Shown here: in pieces, positions 19,601-29,100 of the stretch
Layout of the letters: each line of letters starts with the position of its first letter
How positions within the stretch are numbered: the first letter of the stretch is position 1
Source: a virus
Length of the DNA: 64,000 nt
Virus record (IMG/VR): IMGVR_UViG_3300010373_000003
Span: 28,896 to 92,895 of that record
Reading direction: 5' to 3' (one strand)
Program-made: the position numbers and the translations under genes
Notes under the pieces: generated by a model
What the model saw: the letters and a program-made list of their open reading frames with translations, nothing else
Told to the model about the DNA's origin: nothing
Database searches by the model: none

Positions 19601-22600
19601 ACTGAAAGTGTTATCAATGATCAAACTAATGATTTTATATTAGACAATGATGCAAGAGCTGTAGGTTTAGCAAGTAGTATTACTTTTAATCTATTTAAAA
19701 CTTCTCGTAATCTATTTGATAATCTAGAAGGTAAAGATGTTAATAGTTCTGAATTTAATAATATTGTTGATATAGTTGCTGATGATTTATTTACACAAGG
19801 TGTATCTAGAGGTTATACTAGACAAGCTGCTGTAGATGGTATTAGAATGGCAATGAATATGATACATCGTAGACTTAGTTCTAAGAATATTAGTGGTGCT
19901 GATATGTTTAAAGTATTAGCTGATCAGCTTGCTAATAAACAAAGAGTTGAAGTTGATAGTGAAGGTAAAGCTTCTACTACTACTCTTATTCCTGATAGTG
20001 AATTTAATCAAGTTATTGATCAGTTCATTGATAATTATATTCAAAATAGAGGAGTATATACTGTTAAAGGATTTAAGACTATTATTAATGTTGAAGATTT
20101 GTTTAGAGAACTATTAAATAATGATGGTATTACTTATGAGCAAGCTAAACATGTATTCTTTAATATAGCTGATTATATCAGAGCAAATAATCCTAAGTAT
20201 ATATTTATTAATAAGACTGATCTTAATAAGAATCTTAAGACTCCTAGTACTTTTTTTAATAATCTTATTAATAATAAATCAACTGTTGAAACAGTAGATA
20301 GTTATATGCATATAGCTGCTCCTTCTAATAAACCTGAAGGTTATGATAAAGCTGTAAATGAAGCTATTAATGGAGAACCAGTTGTTATTAGTTATTTTGA
20401 AGGAGAACGAGGTACTAGTAATAACTCTATTTCTATTAAAAGAAATGGTATTGAGATTGGTTATCTTGGTTCTGTTCAACCTAATCCTATTAATACTGGT
20501 TATAAATTAAAGAGACAGAATCAAGGTTTTGTTTATGATCTTGTTAATAACAATGGTAACATTGAAAGTAATTTAGATAAACTATTTATACCTCTTATTA
20601 ATAGAGAAACTACTAATTATTCTTATTTAATGGATATTGCTTATAAGCAATTTGCTTATGAAAGTGCTATTAAAAATGGATCTTCTAGTCAAGATATTAC
20701 TTCTGATGAAGTGAGAGACATTGTACATAATGCTATGATTAAATCATTAGTTGCTTCAGGAGATATTAAAATACCTGCTGATAAGATTACTGATAAGATG
20801 AAGGCTAAGTATATACTTAATCAAATTAATAACATTATCTTTTATGATAATGCTGCGATTACTACTCCTTTAATATTAGAGAGTTATGCTTATTGGAAGT
20901 CTTCTACTTTTAATAATTATGTTAATACTCATAAGATACAACAAGGTCTTGATACTAACAAAAAGATTAATACTAAGCTTGTAAATGTTGCTACTGGTAA
21001 AGTATTATTAGATAATACTAATCATAATATTTCTGATATAGGTTTTACTTATGAACAAAACCCTATTATGATAGTAGATGCTAATGGTAATATTATCAAT
21101 GAAAAAGCTAATACTAGTTATAGCAATGTAGCTGGATTTGAAGTAGGCACTATGGGTATGTTGATTACTGATAATCCTAGTGCTCCTATTATAGCTTTAT
21201 TTACAGAATCTAATAATGTTTCTAGTAATAAAGAACTTGCTAATAGAGTATATTCTGAACTTACAGATTTACTTACAGGTTTTCAAAATAGAGAAGTTAG
21301 TTTTGATAAACTAGCTACTTCATTAGGAGATATGTTTAGTGGTCCGGGTATTAGAAGTAATAATCTATTTAGTGGTTATAGTGTTATTAAAACTAATGAT
21401 AGAATAGCTCTTAATATACAAGGTCGTAAAGGAGAGTATAATCTTATTGTTCATAAGTTTGAAAAAGGTTCTAATACAGAAGGAACTGGTATTACTCATA
21501 TACCTAATGGTGATAAGAGTAAAGCTAATAGTTCTGTTACTACTAGTAAATCTTTTAATAATGCTATTGCTAAAGAGATTGTTTCTAATCTTACTTTTAA
21601 TAAAACATTCTATGCTATTAACAATAAGAATGTTGATAATGATAAATCTAATCAATATCTGTATAAAGAAGGAGGTAAACTAATAATTGAAATAGGAGGT
21701 AAGAAAGATAGTTATAATAGTTTTGGTCAGTTTGTTTTGACTAATAATGCTTTTAAGACTAATCAAGGTAAAAATAAAGATGGTGGTTTCTTTGACACAA
21801 CTGATGCTGTTAAGTCACTTTACATCAATACTGCAATCATTACCTCGCCCGTAGAGGAAACACCATTGACAGATCGTAATAGAACTGCTTCTGATGTTAT
21901 TAAATCAGCTACTAAGACTGAGAGTGTTAATACTTCTGAAATACTAAGTTTAGCAGGAGTTGAAGAAGATAAGATTGCTGTTCTTACTGGTACTAATCAG
22001 TTTGGTATAGAACTTATTCCTAAGGAATCGTACTTTGATAATCGTGCTACTAAAGCTGAAGCTTATTATAGTAAAGGTAAAATGTACTTTACTAATAAAG
22101 GTGCTAATAATATTAGAAGAAGTCCTAATAACCTTATGAGACTTCTTATTCATGAAAATCTTCATGCTAAGTTTGAAGAACAAGGTTTGTTTCAACAAGC
22201 TGGTATTGTAGATGATCTTATGAATACTTATAATAGTTTTATTGAAGCTGTTAATAATGATACTACAAGTGCTGAAGTTAAAGTTATTAAAAATTGGATT
22301 GAAACTAATAAATTTAATCCTATTGATTATATTAGTACTTTATCTGTCGAACAACAAAGAGCATGGATTAATCGTAGTGATGCTGATAAAGCTGCTCAAT
22401 TTGCTGAAGAATGGTTAGTTGAAAGTCTTACTCAACCTTCTATTATTAGATATCTTAATAATACTATTTATACTGGAGGAGATGTTTCTGTTGAAGGAAT
22501 TGATAATAGTGCTAAGACTATATGGCAACGTATTATAGATGTTCTATTAAAATTATTTGGTAGAAATAGTGGAAATATAAAAAATAATACTATATTAGCA

Positions 22601-23002
22601 CAACAGTATGCTATACTAGGTCGCCAGAACGATGTTAATGTAGCTACTGTAACTGATACTAATTATAATACTCCGGGAGAAACTCCATTGGAGAATGTTA
22701 CTGATGTGCCATTAATAGGAGATACACAAGTTGAAGATACTACTGATCTAGGTTTTGAGAATGAGAGCAAAAGGTTCGATGAACAAAGTGATGTAGATGA
22801 TCTTGATTTTGCTGTTACTTCTATGATAGAAGATGCTGATGAAGTTAGAATTGCCACTAGAGATATTAGTCCTAACCCTAATATGAGTGGTGTTCAAGTT
22901 GTTACTGATATGAATAAATATGTCAACCAATTCCCTGTACAGGATAGGCCGAGAATAAGCGAAATGCTTACGTCTGCTGAACTTAAATTTAGTTGTCAAT
23001 AG
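16664..23002 (+). CDS. Giant virion cargo protein with HExxH metalloprotease motif
   Basis: 2112 aa. Residues ~170-270 contain hydrophobic Gly/Ala-rich helices (VSVASTLSMLIPSMAVTKGL and AEIGTAALLSR) typical of ejection proteins; a second such helix (VVGGMAFQSIGTGVGNLATA) lies near 445. HENLH at 1830-1834, in RLLIHENLHAKFEEQ, is a zinc-protease motif; a distal Glu ligand would be needed for gluzincin activity and is not certain. Linkers near residues 937-942 and 1728-1732 are encoded by repeat copies 3 and 4. Gap 9 nt from the previous gene; stop TAG. The protease may mature cargo or act during entry. Confidence 0.55.
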   Translation: MDINDFLNNGVTVKNPNYKKPTKRDPSGSPRFIQSGDYNAAVDRDSRIGGFLAENSYDLTGLNNDENKYADYDVRINPVNTKDELDQQRAKNQSAWEQTGRLVTQAVGNEIVLGTALGLSNLVDMGVNIGKEAGKDDYTNPFSTFLEGKQDEIRKAFEIYQENPNETFQVGDFGWWAGNAVSVASTLSMLIPSMAVTKGLGAAGKFAKLERLSTGIAKAASGVGLTKNTATLARAINSGAEIGTAALLSRTMEGYLEARGVYKETYDKSLGKLESMTVDEKAKLFKNNPQFVGMSNEEMASNMSSFSADETFKNDYAMLLFDIAQFKALGSMWKGVANKAVNSTLRTANRNAIAGLADDGAAAIGNMGFFAKRAEIIKHAIKNPMSSLTAIQLSEGLEEGYQGVQTEKGKEIAEKMLDPNFNARTLESYLKDGAIWEQAFWGVVGGMAFQSIGTGVGNLATAVKGKVNKRTMSEEDYALSQMTDEKIREQEIVGRQARMQDFTESMQLLNNGKNPFGYKIDPDTKQPILADGSKVNEDVSQEEAELLKTQLTNDFVTNMVLDATDKGNYDLFKEYVTDQNFDKFFQDAGLESNSGDKSFSRMLVDKMDQTYEEYNGALYDVMNSISVENESVAKIVARSIARRKLQVSDLYNSSDDLANQIATNADTTDYIDYEENQRVKYVKDRIAEIDKKEQGLQEMLTNKQISSQAVDQIIKENNIRRNQLLAFASTGNMFGNPDVISNILSSNINDANTGEFLAEFNKFLATIDQDVKPGTPKKSVQDIVKKKIEVDDHLDYIEKTLPTTQSNYQTEYDDVARNVDRLTVERYDKAVDIVGEYIESQPDLDTAHNNVMTNNVPANIKEQLDILKLGHHSTSKYTSQINSIFREVNNDRTAAAAEARNVNVDNTVTNDTTAENDILDIDGVVAETDNRESVTESSSTGEVIQSDVSKPAAVEEVVNPETFIAPFDIVEEVASLDKATESVINDQTNDFILDNDARAVGLASSITFNLFKTSRNLFDNLEGKDVNSSEFNNIVDIVADDLFTQGVSRGYTRQAAVDGIRMAMNMIHRRLSSKNISGADMFKVLADQLANKQRVEVDSEGKASTTTLIPDSEFNQVIDQFIDNYIQNRGVYTVKGFKTIINVEDLFRELLNNDGITYEQAKHVFFNIADYIRANNPKYIFINKTDLNKNLKTPSTFFNNLINNKSTVETVDSYMHIAAPSNKPEGYDKAVNEAINGEPVVISYFEGERGTSNNSISIKRNGIEIGYLGSVQPNPINTGYKLKRQNQGFVYDLVNNNGNIESNLDKLFIPLINRETTNYSYLMDIAYKQFAYESAIKNGSSSQDITSDEVRDIVHNAMIKSLVASGDIKIPADKITDKMKAKYILNQINNIIFYDNAAITTPLILESYAYWKSSTFNNYVNTHKIQQGLDTNKKINTKLVNVATGKVLLDNTNHNISDIGFTYEQNPIMIVDANGNIINEKANTSYSNVAGFEVGTMGMLITDNPSAPIIALFTESNNVSSNKELANRVYSELTDLLTGFQNREVSFDKLATSLGDMFSGPGIRSNNLFSGYSVIKTNDRIALNIQGRKGEYNLIVHKFEKGSNTEGTGITHIPNGDKSKANSSVTTSKSFNNAIAKEIVSNLTFNKTFYAINNKNVDNDKSNQYLYKEGGKLIIEIGGKKDSYNSFGQFVLTNNAFKTNQGKNKDGGFFDTTDAVKSLYINTAIITSPVEETPLTDRNRTASDVIKSATKTESVNTSEILSLAGVEEDKIAVLTGTNQFGIELIPKESYFDNRATKAEAYYSKGKMYFTNKGANNIRRSPNNLMRLLIHENLHAKFEEQGLFQQAGIVDDLMNTYNSFIEAVNNDTTSAEVKVIKNWIETNKFNPIDYISTLSVEQQRAWINRSDADKAAQFAEEWLVESLTQPSIIRYLNNTIYTGGDVSVEGIDNSAKTIWQRIIDVLLKLFGRNSGNIKNNTILAQQYAILGRQNDVNVATVTDTNYNTPGETPLENVTDVPLIGDTQVEDTTDLGFENESKRFDEQSDVDDLDFAVTSMIEDADEVRIATRDISPNPNMSGVQVVTDMNKYVNQFPVQDRPRISEMLTSAELKFSCQ
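16723..16748. repeat. 8-bp inverted repeat near the start of the 2112-aa gene
   Basis: ACCCACTA (16723-16730) and TAGTGGGT (16741-16748) pair perfectly around a 10-nt loop, inside codons ~20-29. Being GC-richer than its surroundings, it could fold in the mRNA close to the start codon. Confidence 0.45.
19472..19490 (+). repeat. Dispersed GC-rich motif, copy 3 (forward)
   Basis: TCTTCCTCTACGGGGGAGG is identical to copy 1 over the core and in the same reading frame (SSSTGEV). It lies in an acidic, low-complexity linker of the 2112-aa protein. Confidence 0.85.
21843..21859 (-). repeat. Dispersed GC-rich motif, copy 4 (reverse)
   Basis: CCTCGCCCGTAGAGGAA is the reverse orientation with the GCCC variant. 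It codes for TSPVEET in the 2112-aa gene, 2.4 kb after forward copy 3. Confidence 0.85.
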
Positions 23003-23023
23003 TTTATACATATATTATATAAA

Positions 23024-23063
23024 ATTGTAGGATATGGCTTTAAAATAGGTCATATCCTACAAT
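23024..23063. terminator. 13-bp perfect hairpin between the two giant cargo genes
   Basis: ATTGTAGGATATG (23024-23036) pairs perfectly with CATATCCTACAAT (23051-23063) around a 14-nt loop. The following ACTTTTACG has only four T's, so it may be a partial terminator, an RNase-processing or stability element, or a translational control structure. Confidence 0.55.
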
Positions 23064-23082
23064 ACTTTTACGAAAACACATA

Positions 23083-23136
23083 ATGTTTATGTTGTTGATT
23101 ATATTGCCAAAACTTATAATAACAATAAAAGAATGA
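23083..23136 (+). CDS. Putative 17-codon leader ORF coupled to the polymerase gene
   Basis: ATG at 23083 reads MFMLLIILPKLIITIKE and stops at TGA 23134-23136, which overlaps the ATG of the 4532-aa gene as ATGA. Its own ATG overlaps a TAA (TAATG) that ends the in-frame extension of the 2112-aa ORF past its TAG. The arrangement suits termination-reinitiation. No homology is visible, and chance in AT-rich DNA is quite possible. Confidence 0.3.
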   Translation: MFMLLIILPKLIITIKE

Positions 23137-26100
23137 GTTGTATTGAATATGGTTTCACAATCCAAGGGGATGTGGATAACAAACTTGCTAGAAGTGTTGA
23201 ATATGTAGCTGGTGCTGATTATACCAAAGCTACTATACTCGCAAGTTATTTCGGGACTGAGGATTTTGCTCAGTACGTTGAACAAGAGACAGAGACAAGA
23301 GATTACGCTAATGTTAATGCTAACACTATGCGTAGGCTTCTTGGCTCTTTTTTTGTTTCTAGACATAATAGTATTAATAATACTATTAATAAAAAGAATG
23401 CTGATACTCTTAATGGTTTTTCTAGTGCTAAAGCTAAAACTATTGCTAAGGATCATACTGCTAATCTTATTATAGAATCTTATTATAATGAGATTAATAA
23501 ACCTAAAGCTGATAGGATTGGTAAAGATGCTATCATTAGAGAAGTTAGTAAGACTATTAATAATCATTTTAATTCTAAAGTAGCTGTTCCTCTTATTAAG
23601 AGAGTTCAAGCTGAAAATACTAATAAAGCTGCATTATCTCTTATAGAGAAAGCTTCTGCTATTAATGCTCAGATTAAAGATCTTAATAGACAAAGAACTA
23701 ATCTTGTTGCTCAATTTAATCAAGATCAAGAAGAAGGAGTTTCTACAATATTAGATACATCTATTGATGCTATAGGTACACAACTTGCTACTAAAGATTC
23801 TGAAAGATATGTTATATTTAAGAATATTATAGAACTTGCAGGTAATGTTCGTGAAAAGAATTATTCTACTCTTACTTCACAAGTTAGAGGTAATACTTAT
23901 AGTTGGTATGAATCAGTGTTTGCTACTTCTAAATTAGTTAACCTTGTTGACGAGTTTAATATTACTCTTGAAAATGATAAAATTATTGAGAGAAATTATA
24001 CTGATGAAAACGATGTTTCTAATCCTGATAGTGACAGTGTTGATGAAATGTCTAAATCTTGGGAAGATAGTCTGTATGGTTCTTTTGATAGACATGTTAA
24101 TGCTAAGCTTAAAGTTTATCTTGATAGAGTTTATAGATTAGCTACTCCTACACCTATTGGTAGTAATGAATATCAATTTGATGATAATAATGAATTAGGT
24201 GTTCCTATGACTATAGGTGCTAACTTTATTATTGCACAAATTAGTAACTATGCTACATTTAATTCTGTAGATGATTTTATTAATAGTGTTAGTAGAGTTA
24301 GTCAAATCAATCCTGCTTTATATGGTTTAAGTAAAGTTGTTAATGATATGCTTGCTGATAGAGTATTTGCTAATCAAGTATTTCAACAACTAGCTAATCC
24401 TAAGATTGCTAAAACTATTATTACTATAGCAGATAATGATATTAATTTTGATCAAAGTAATAAATCAGCTGATGCACTAAGTCATTTAGTATTTAACTTT
24501 ATTAATTCTGCTAAGTCTAATTATAGAAGTTCTTTTAGTCTTTCTGATAAAGAAAGTATTAAGGATGGATTACTTAATCTTAACAAGGTTAAAGATGTTA
24601 ATGTATTTAACAATGGTGCTATTATTAAATCTACTGATGATTTAATTAATGGTTTACTTGTTAAGTATTTCCCTAAGATAGATAGAAGTTCTGTTAACAA
24701 TTATTTACGTAATAATCCTGCTGATAGTGTTAATATTTATAAAGGAGTTTTACAAGATCTATCTGGGTTAATAAATTCTGTTGAAGATATTGTTGATGAT
24801 TATAATTCTAAGTGGGGTGATTATCTTGGACAATATAGAACTTGGGCTAATAAGAGAAAAATTGCTAATGAAATAGGTGAATCTTTTGGAGAACCTATGC
24901 CAGTATTTGATTATTCTAGTGTAGACTATAATAAACTATATCCTTCTGTTATTAGTTTAGCTAAGAAGTTAGTTAATTATACTGCTGTAAAGAATGAACT
25001 TAATAGTATCAATGCTGAAGGTAATATGGCTTCTGATCTTATTGGAAATAACTATATTACTAATTTCCTTAAACAGATACAGTATGGTACTGCTGAAGAA
25101 GCTGATGCAGGTCTTAATCGTCTTAAAGATTTTATAACTAAAAGTCCTCAATATAAATATTCTCCTTTTTACTTTGGTACTAAAGATTCTAGAGGTAATA
25201 CTTTAGTTGAAGGTTTATTTAATAGAGATATTAGTGGTAAAGTTACTGTAAATCCTAATGCTAGAAATATGATTAATATTTCTTTGTTTGACGGTGCTAA
25301 AGATAGAAGTAACTCTAAATCTACTATGTATAGCGGTATGAGTAAAGGTGATTACTTTCTTACTCAACTTGTAGCTTTTAATACTCCTATTAATTATGTA
25401 ACTCAAGAAGGTAATAATGTTCCTACTGCTGGATTCTTTATGCGTACTCCTTCAGATGCTCCTAAGAACTTTATAGTTCAAGCTCCTAAATATAATATAG
25501 ATGGTTTATGGCAAGTTGTTACTGCTAGTCGTAATCAATATGTTGCTGATATACAAAAGGAGTTAGGTAATAAGTTTACATTTACTAATGAAGGTCAGTA
25601 TATAGATATGTCTGAAGATATAATTACTGGTTCTATTAAAGGTAAGATATCTAATAATGTCATGACTGCTGAGCAGATTTATGATATGTTTAGAAATCCT
25701 ATTGATAATAAAACTTATACTAATTTATATCATACTTATGATCCTAATACTAATAAAGTATTAATACCTATTATATATAATACAGAAGAAGGACCTCTTA
25801 TTACTTATCTTGAAGGAGATAAAGTTGTAGGTACTGTTAATAACATAGCTGAAAACATTGTTATTAAAGAAGTATATACTTTTTCTAATATGTTAGATGG
25901 TGTTTTACCTTATGAATTTCTTATAGATATTGCTGATACTATTACACAAGATGGTATTAATGAAGGTAGGATACAAAGGTCTATTGATAAAAACAATCCT
26001 GCTTTTAGAGCTTTACATGCTCATGCTTTAGGAGAAGTTAATAACTTTGTTAACAATCTTAATAATGTATTTGAGAAGAAGGCTGGTAAATGGGTTACTA

Positions 26101-29100
26101 AAAGTAATACTCATAATCTAATAGATCGTGCTCACTATAATGGTGATAGTGTTGTAAAAGATGGAGTACTTACTGGTAATTTCTTTAACTTTATTAGACT
26201 ATTTGAAACACAAGGTTATAAAGCTAATGAAGAGATTAAGAATGCTTTCTTCCTCTACGGGGGAGATACAGCTAACGGTATTGATCCACTGCTCGTTAAG
26301 AATAAGAAAGGTGATCTAACTCTTAATATTAATAGAAAAGATCTTATTGCTATTAATAATAATCATATAGAGCTTAGTATATCTGATAATAACTTAGAAG
26401 TTATTGATTCTGTTGTTGAGAATTGGCTTAATAATTATTATAATGAAGTACTAGATAAAACTTCTCAGTTTAATACTATTATTGAAGATAGATATTCTAA
26501 TAATGATATTGTTGACTATGCTGTTAACAATGCTATTATGGAAATGAACTTTGATGATGTGTTTGAAGGTGATAGTAAGTTCTATAAAGGACCTCAGGAT
26601 TTCCTTAAGAGAGCAAAAGAAGTTCAAGCTGCTGGTAAAGCTTATACTGGTTTTAATATTAATGAAGCTATTGGTGGTCCAGTTCATCCTATTAAAGATG
26701 CAAGTGGTGGTGAGATTCCTATAATGGTTAATGGAGTTGAAGTTGCTAAGGCTAGAAATGGTTTTAAAGGTGTTACTATTTATAATACCGTTAGACCTTC
26801 TCAAAGTGCTGGTCAAATAAAACAAGAACTTGTAGGTATACTTACTCCTAGTGTTGGTAAGACTGAAGCTAATCGTATTGCTACTGAAATATCTCAAGGT
26901 TATTTTGATTCTACTAAAGTCAATGATGCTCAATCCTATATTACTCTTGATGAGTTTATAGCTAGACGTCATGCAGATGGTACATTGAATGATTATCAAG
27001 ATTTACTTGCTCAATTAACTGATGATAAAATCAGTGTTGGAGATATGAATCTTAAAGGTATTAATGCTCGTATTCAAGTACAGAAGAACTTCTATTTTGA
27101 TAAACAGTTTGATGATAATACTGGAACCTTTTATCCTAGACAGATTAAGAATGCTGAATTTGTTCTTATTCCTAAGTTGATTAAAGGTACTGATCTTGAA
27201 ACTCTTTATAACATAATGAAAGCTAATGGTGTTGACCAAGTTAATACTGTTGAAGCTTCTAAAGCTGCTAAAAAGAATATACTTACTTTTTGGGATAATC
27301 AAGGTGTTGCTAATGCTGAAGCGTTTGATGCTAGTCTTAAAGCTGATAACAATATAGCTATTGAAGACTACTACTATCAGTATCTTTATAAACAACAAGA
27401 TGTTGCTGATCATATGGTTAATGAGAAGAACAAAGCTGGTATTCAAATCATGAAGAAAATCATTGATAATGCTAATGCTGAAGTTCAAGGAGATATTGAT
27501 AATTTCTTTAATAGCTATGTTGCTAATATTAAAGATGACTTTAATATGCTTCTTAATCGTATGGGTTGGAGAGTTGAAAATGGTTCTTTAGTTGATAGTA
27601 GTGGTAAGACTAATGCTGATGGTAAGAATGTACTTCAATTTGAAGATTTTTATAAGAAAGCACGTGTTGAGGCTCAACGTCTTGGTATGGATTCTAACTT
27701 TATAGAATATCTTACTCCTGATCAGTTTGGTTCTCCTGTTATGCCTAACTATATGAACAATGTCTCTTCTAAGTTAGAAAGTATTGCTCAAAGTATATTT
27801 AATAATGGTGTTACTAGACAGACTCTTCCTGGATGGCATGCTGCTCAGGTTACTAGTGTTGGACATGGTGTTCCATCATTAGGAGAAGATGGTGTATGGA
27901 GAACTCTTAAGTATCACCCTCAAGTTACTAGAGAAGATGGTACAGTAGTTCAAGAAGCTTATGCTGAAGTTATGCTTCCTAGATGGAGTACTTTAATTCC
28001 TAAAGATTATGATATTTCTAAGTTAGAATCTGAAGGTATTGATATTCATTTAGGTTATCGTATTCCTACTGAAGGTAAACAATCTATTAGTAATCTAAAA
28101 GTTGTTGCTTTCTTAGATGAGGTTTATGGTTCTACTATTATGGTTCCTGATGAATGGGTAACTCAAACAGGTAGTGACTTTGACGTTGATAGTGTTTATG
28201 GTATTTCTCATGAAATATATAAAGACAGAGAGGGTACTATTAAGAAAGTACAGTTTGATAACTCTACAGAAGTTAAAGATGTTGAACGTAGATATGTTAA
28301 TTATATTAATGGAGCTATAGAACATCGTGTAGATAAAGATATTATACCTGATGAGTTTATAACTGATAAAGTTAATGAAGCTAGAGATCAAATTAAAGAC
28401 TTAGATATTGTTAGAAAAGAATCTAAATATCTTGGTGAATTGATTTCTAATCATGGTAGTATTTATAGACAACTTCCTACTGAGGTTCAAGATCAAGTTA
28501 AATCTATTAATAGAAGATTTAGAACTGGTAATATATATGATAGATACAATGCTTTAGCTGCTACATTTGAAGTACTATCTTCTCAGGAAACTGGAGAACT
28601 TAAAGATGTTTATGAAGAATTTGGTTCTTATAGTGAGGCTATTGCTAATGCTTATGAATATATTAAAAGTATAGATACTGATTCTATTCCTAAGTTTAAT
28701 AAGTCTGAAGTTATTAAAGGTATATTTGAAAATGCTCGTATTGAGTATTTAAATAAAGTTAAGAAAGCTGCTAAAGCTTCTAATCTTGTTACTTATGAAG
28801 AGTTTGCTAATTGGTCTATAGAAGATCAGAATAGTCGTAAGGCTCGTAATAATAGGATATTAGATAGTATGATTAATGTTATGAATAATAGTAATTCTCG
28901 TGAAGAGAACTATTCTCGTAGTAATTTTGATGATCTATCTAATGCTATGAAGAAAATGAATGCTCTTCGTGGTGCTTCCTCTATTGTTCGTAGTGCTTAT
29001 AATCCTTTAGATCAAGTTGATTTTATGGAGAATGCTATGAGTGGTGCTACTCTTAAAGCTTTCTCTGTTACTAGAGATACTTTTAATTCTGTTAATAACT

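Noticed and set aside
7337-23002. Recoding of TAG as Gln, known in some crAss-like late genes
   Set aside because: Three late genes end in TAG (7339, 12601, 23002) but two have only a few sense codons after it, long late ORFs have no internal TAG, and no suppressor tRNA is seen. The longer extension at 23002 is reported separately.
4395-23008. ATAGTTTATA at 4395, 12625 and 22999 as a shared late promoter or start signal
   Set aside because: The same word occurs inside coding regions of this AT-rich genome, spacing to genes varies, and no second box is shared.
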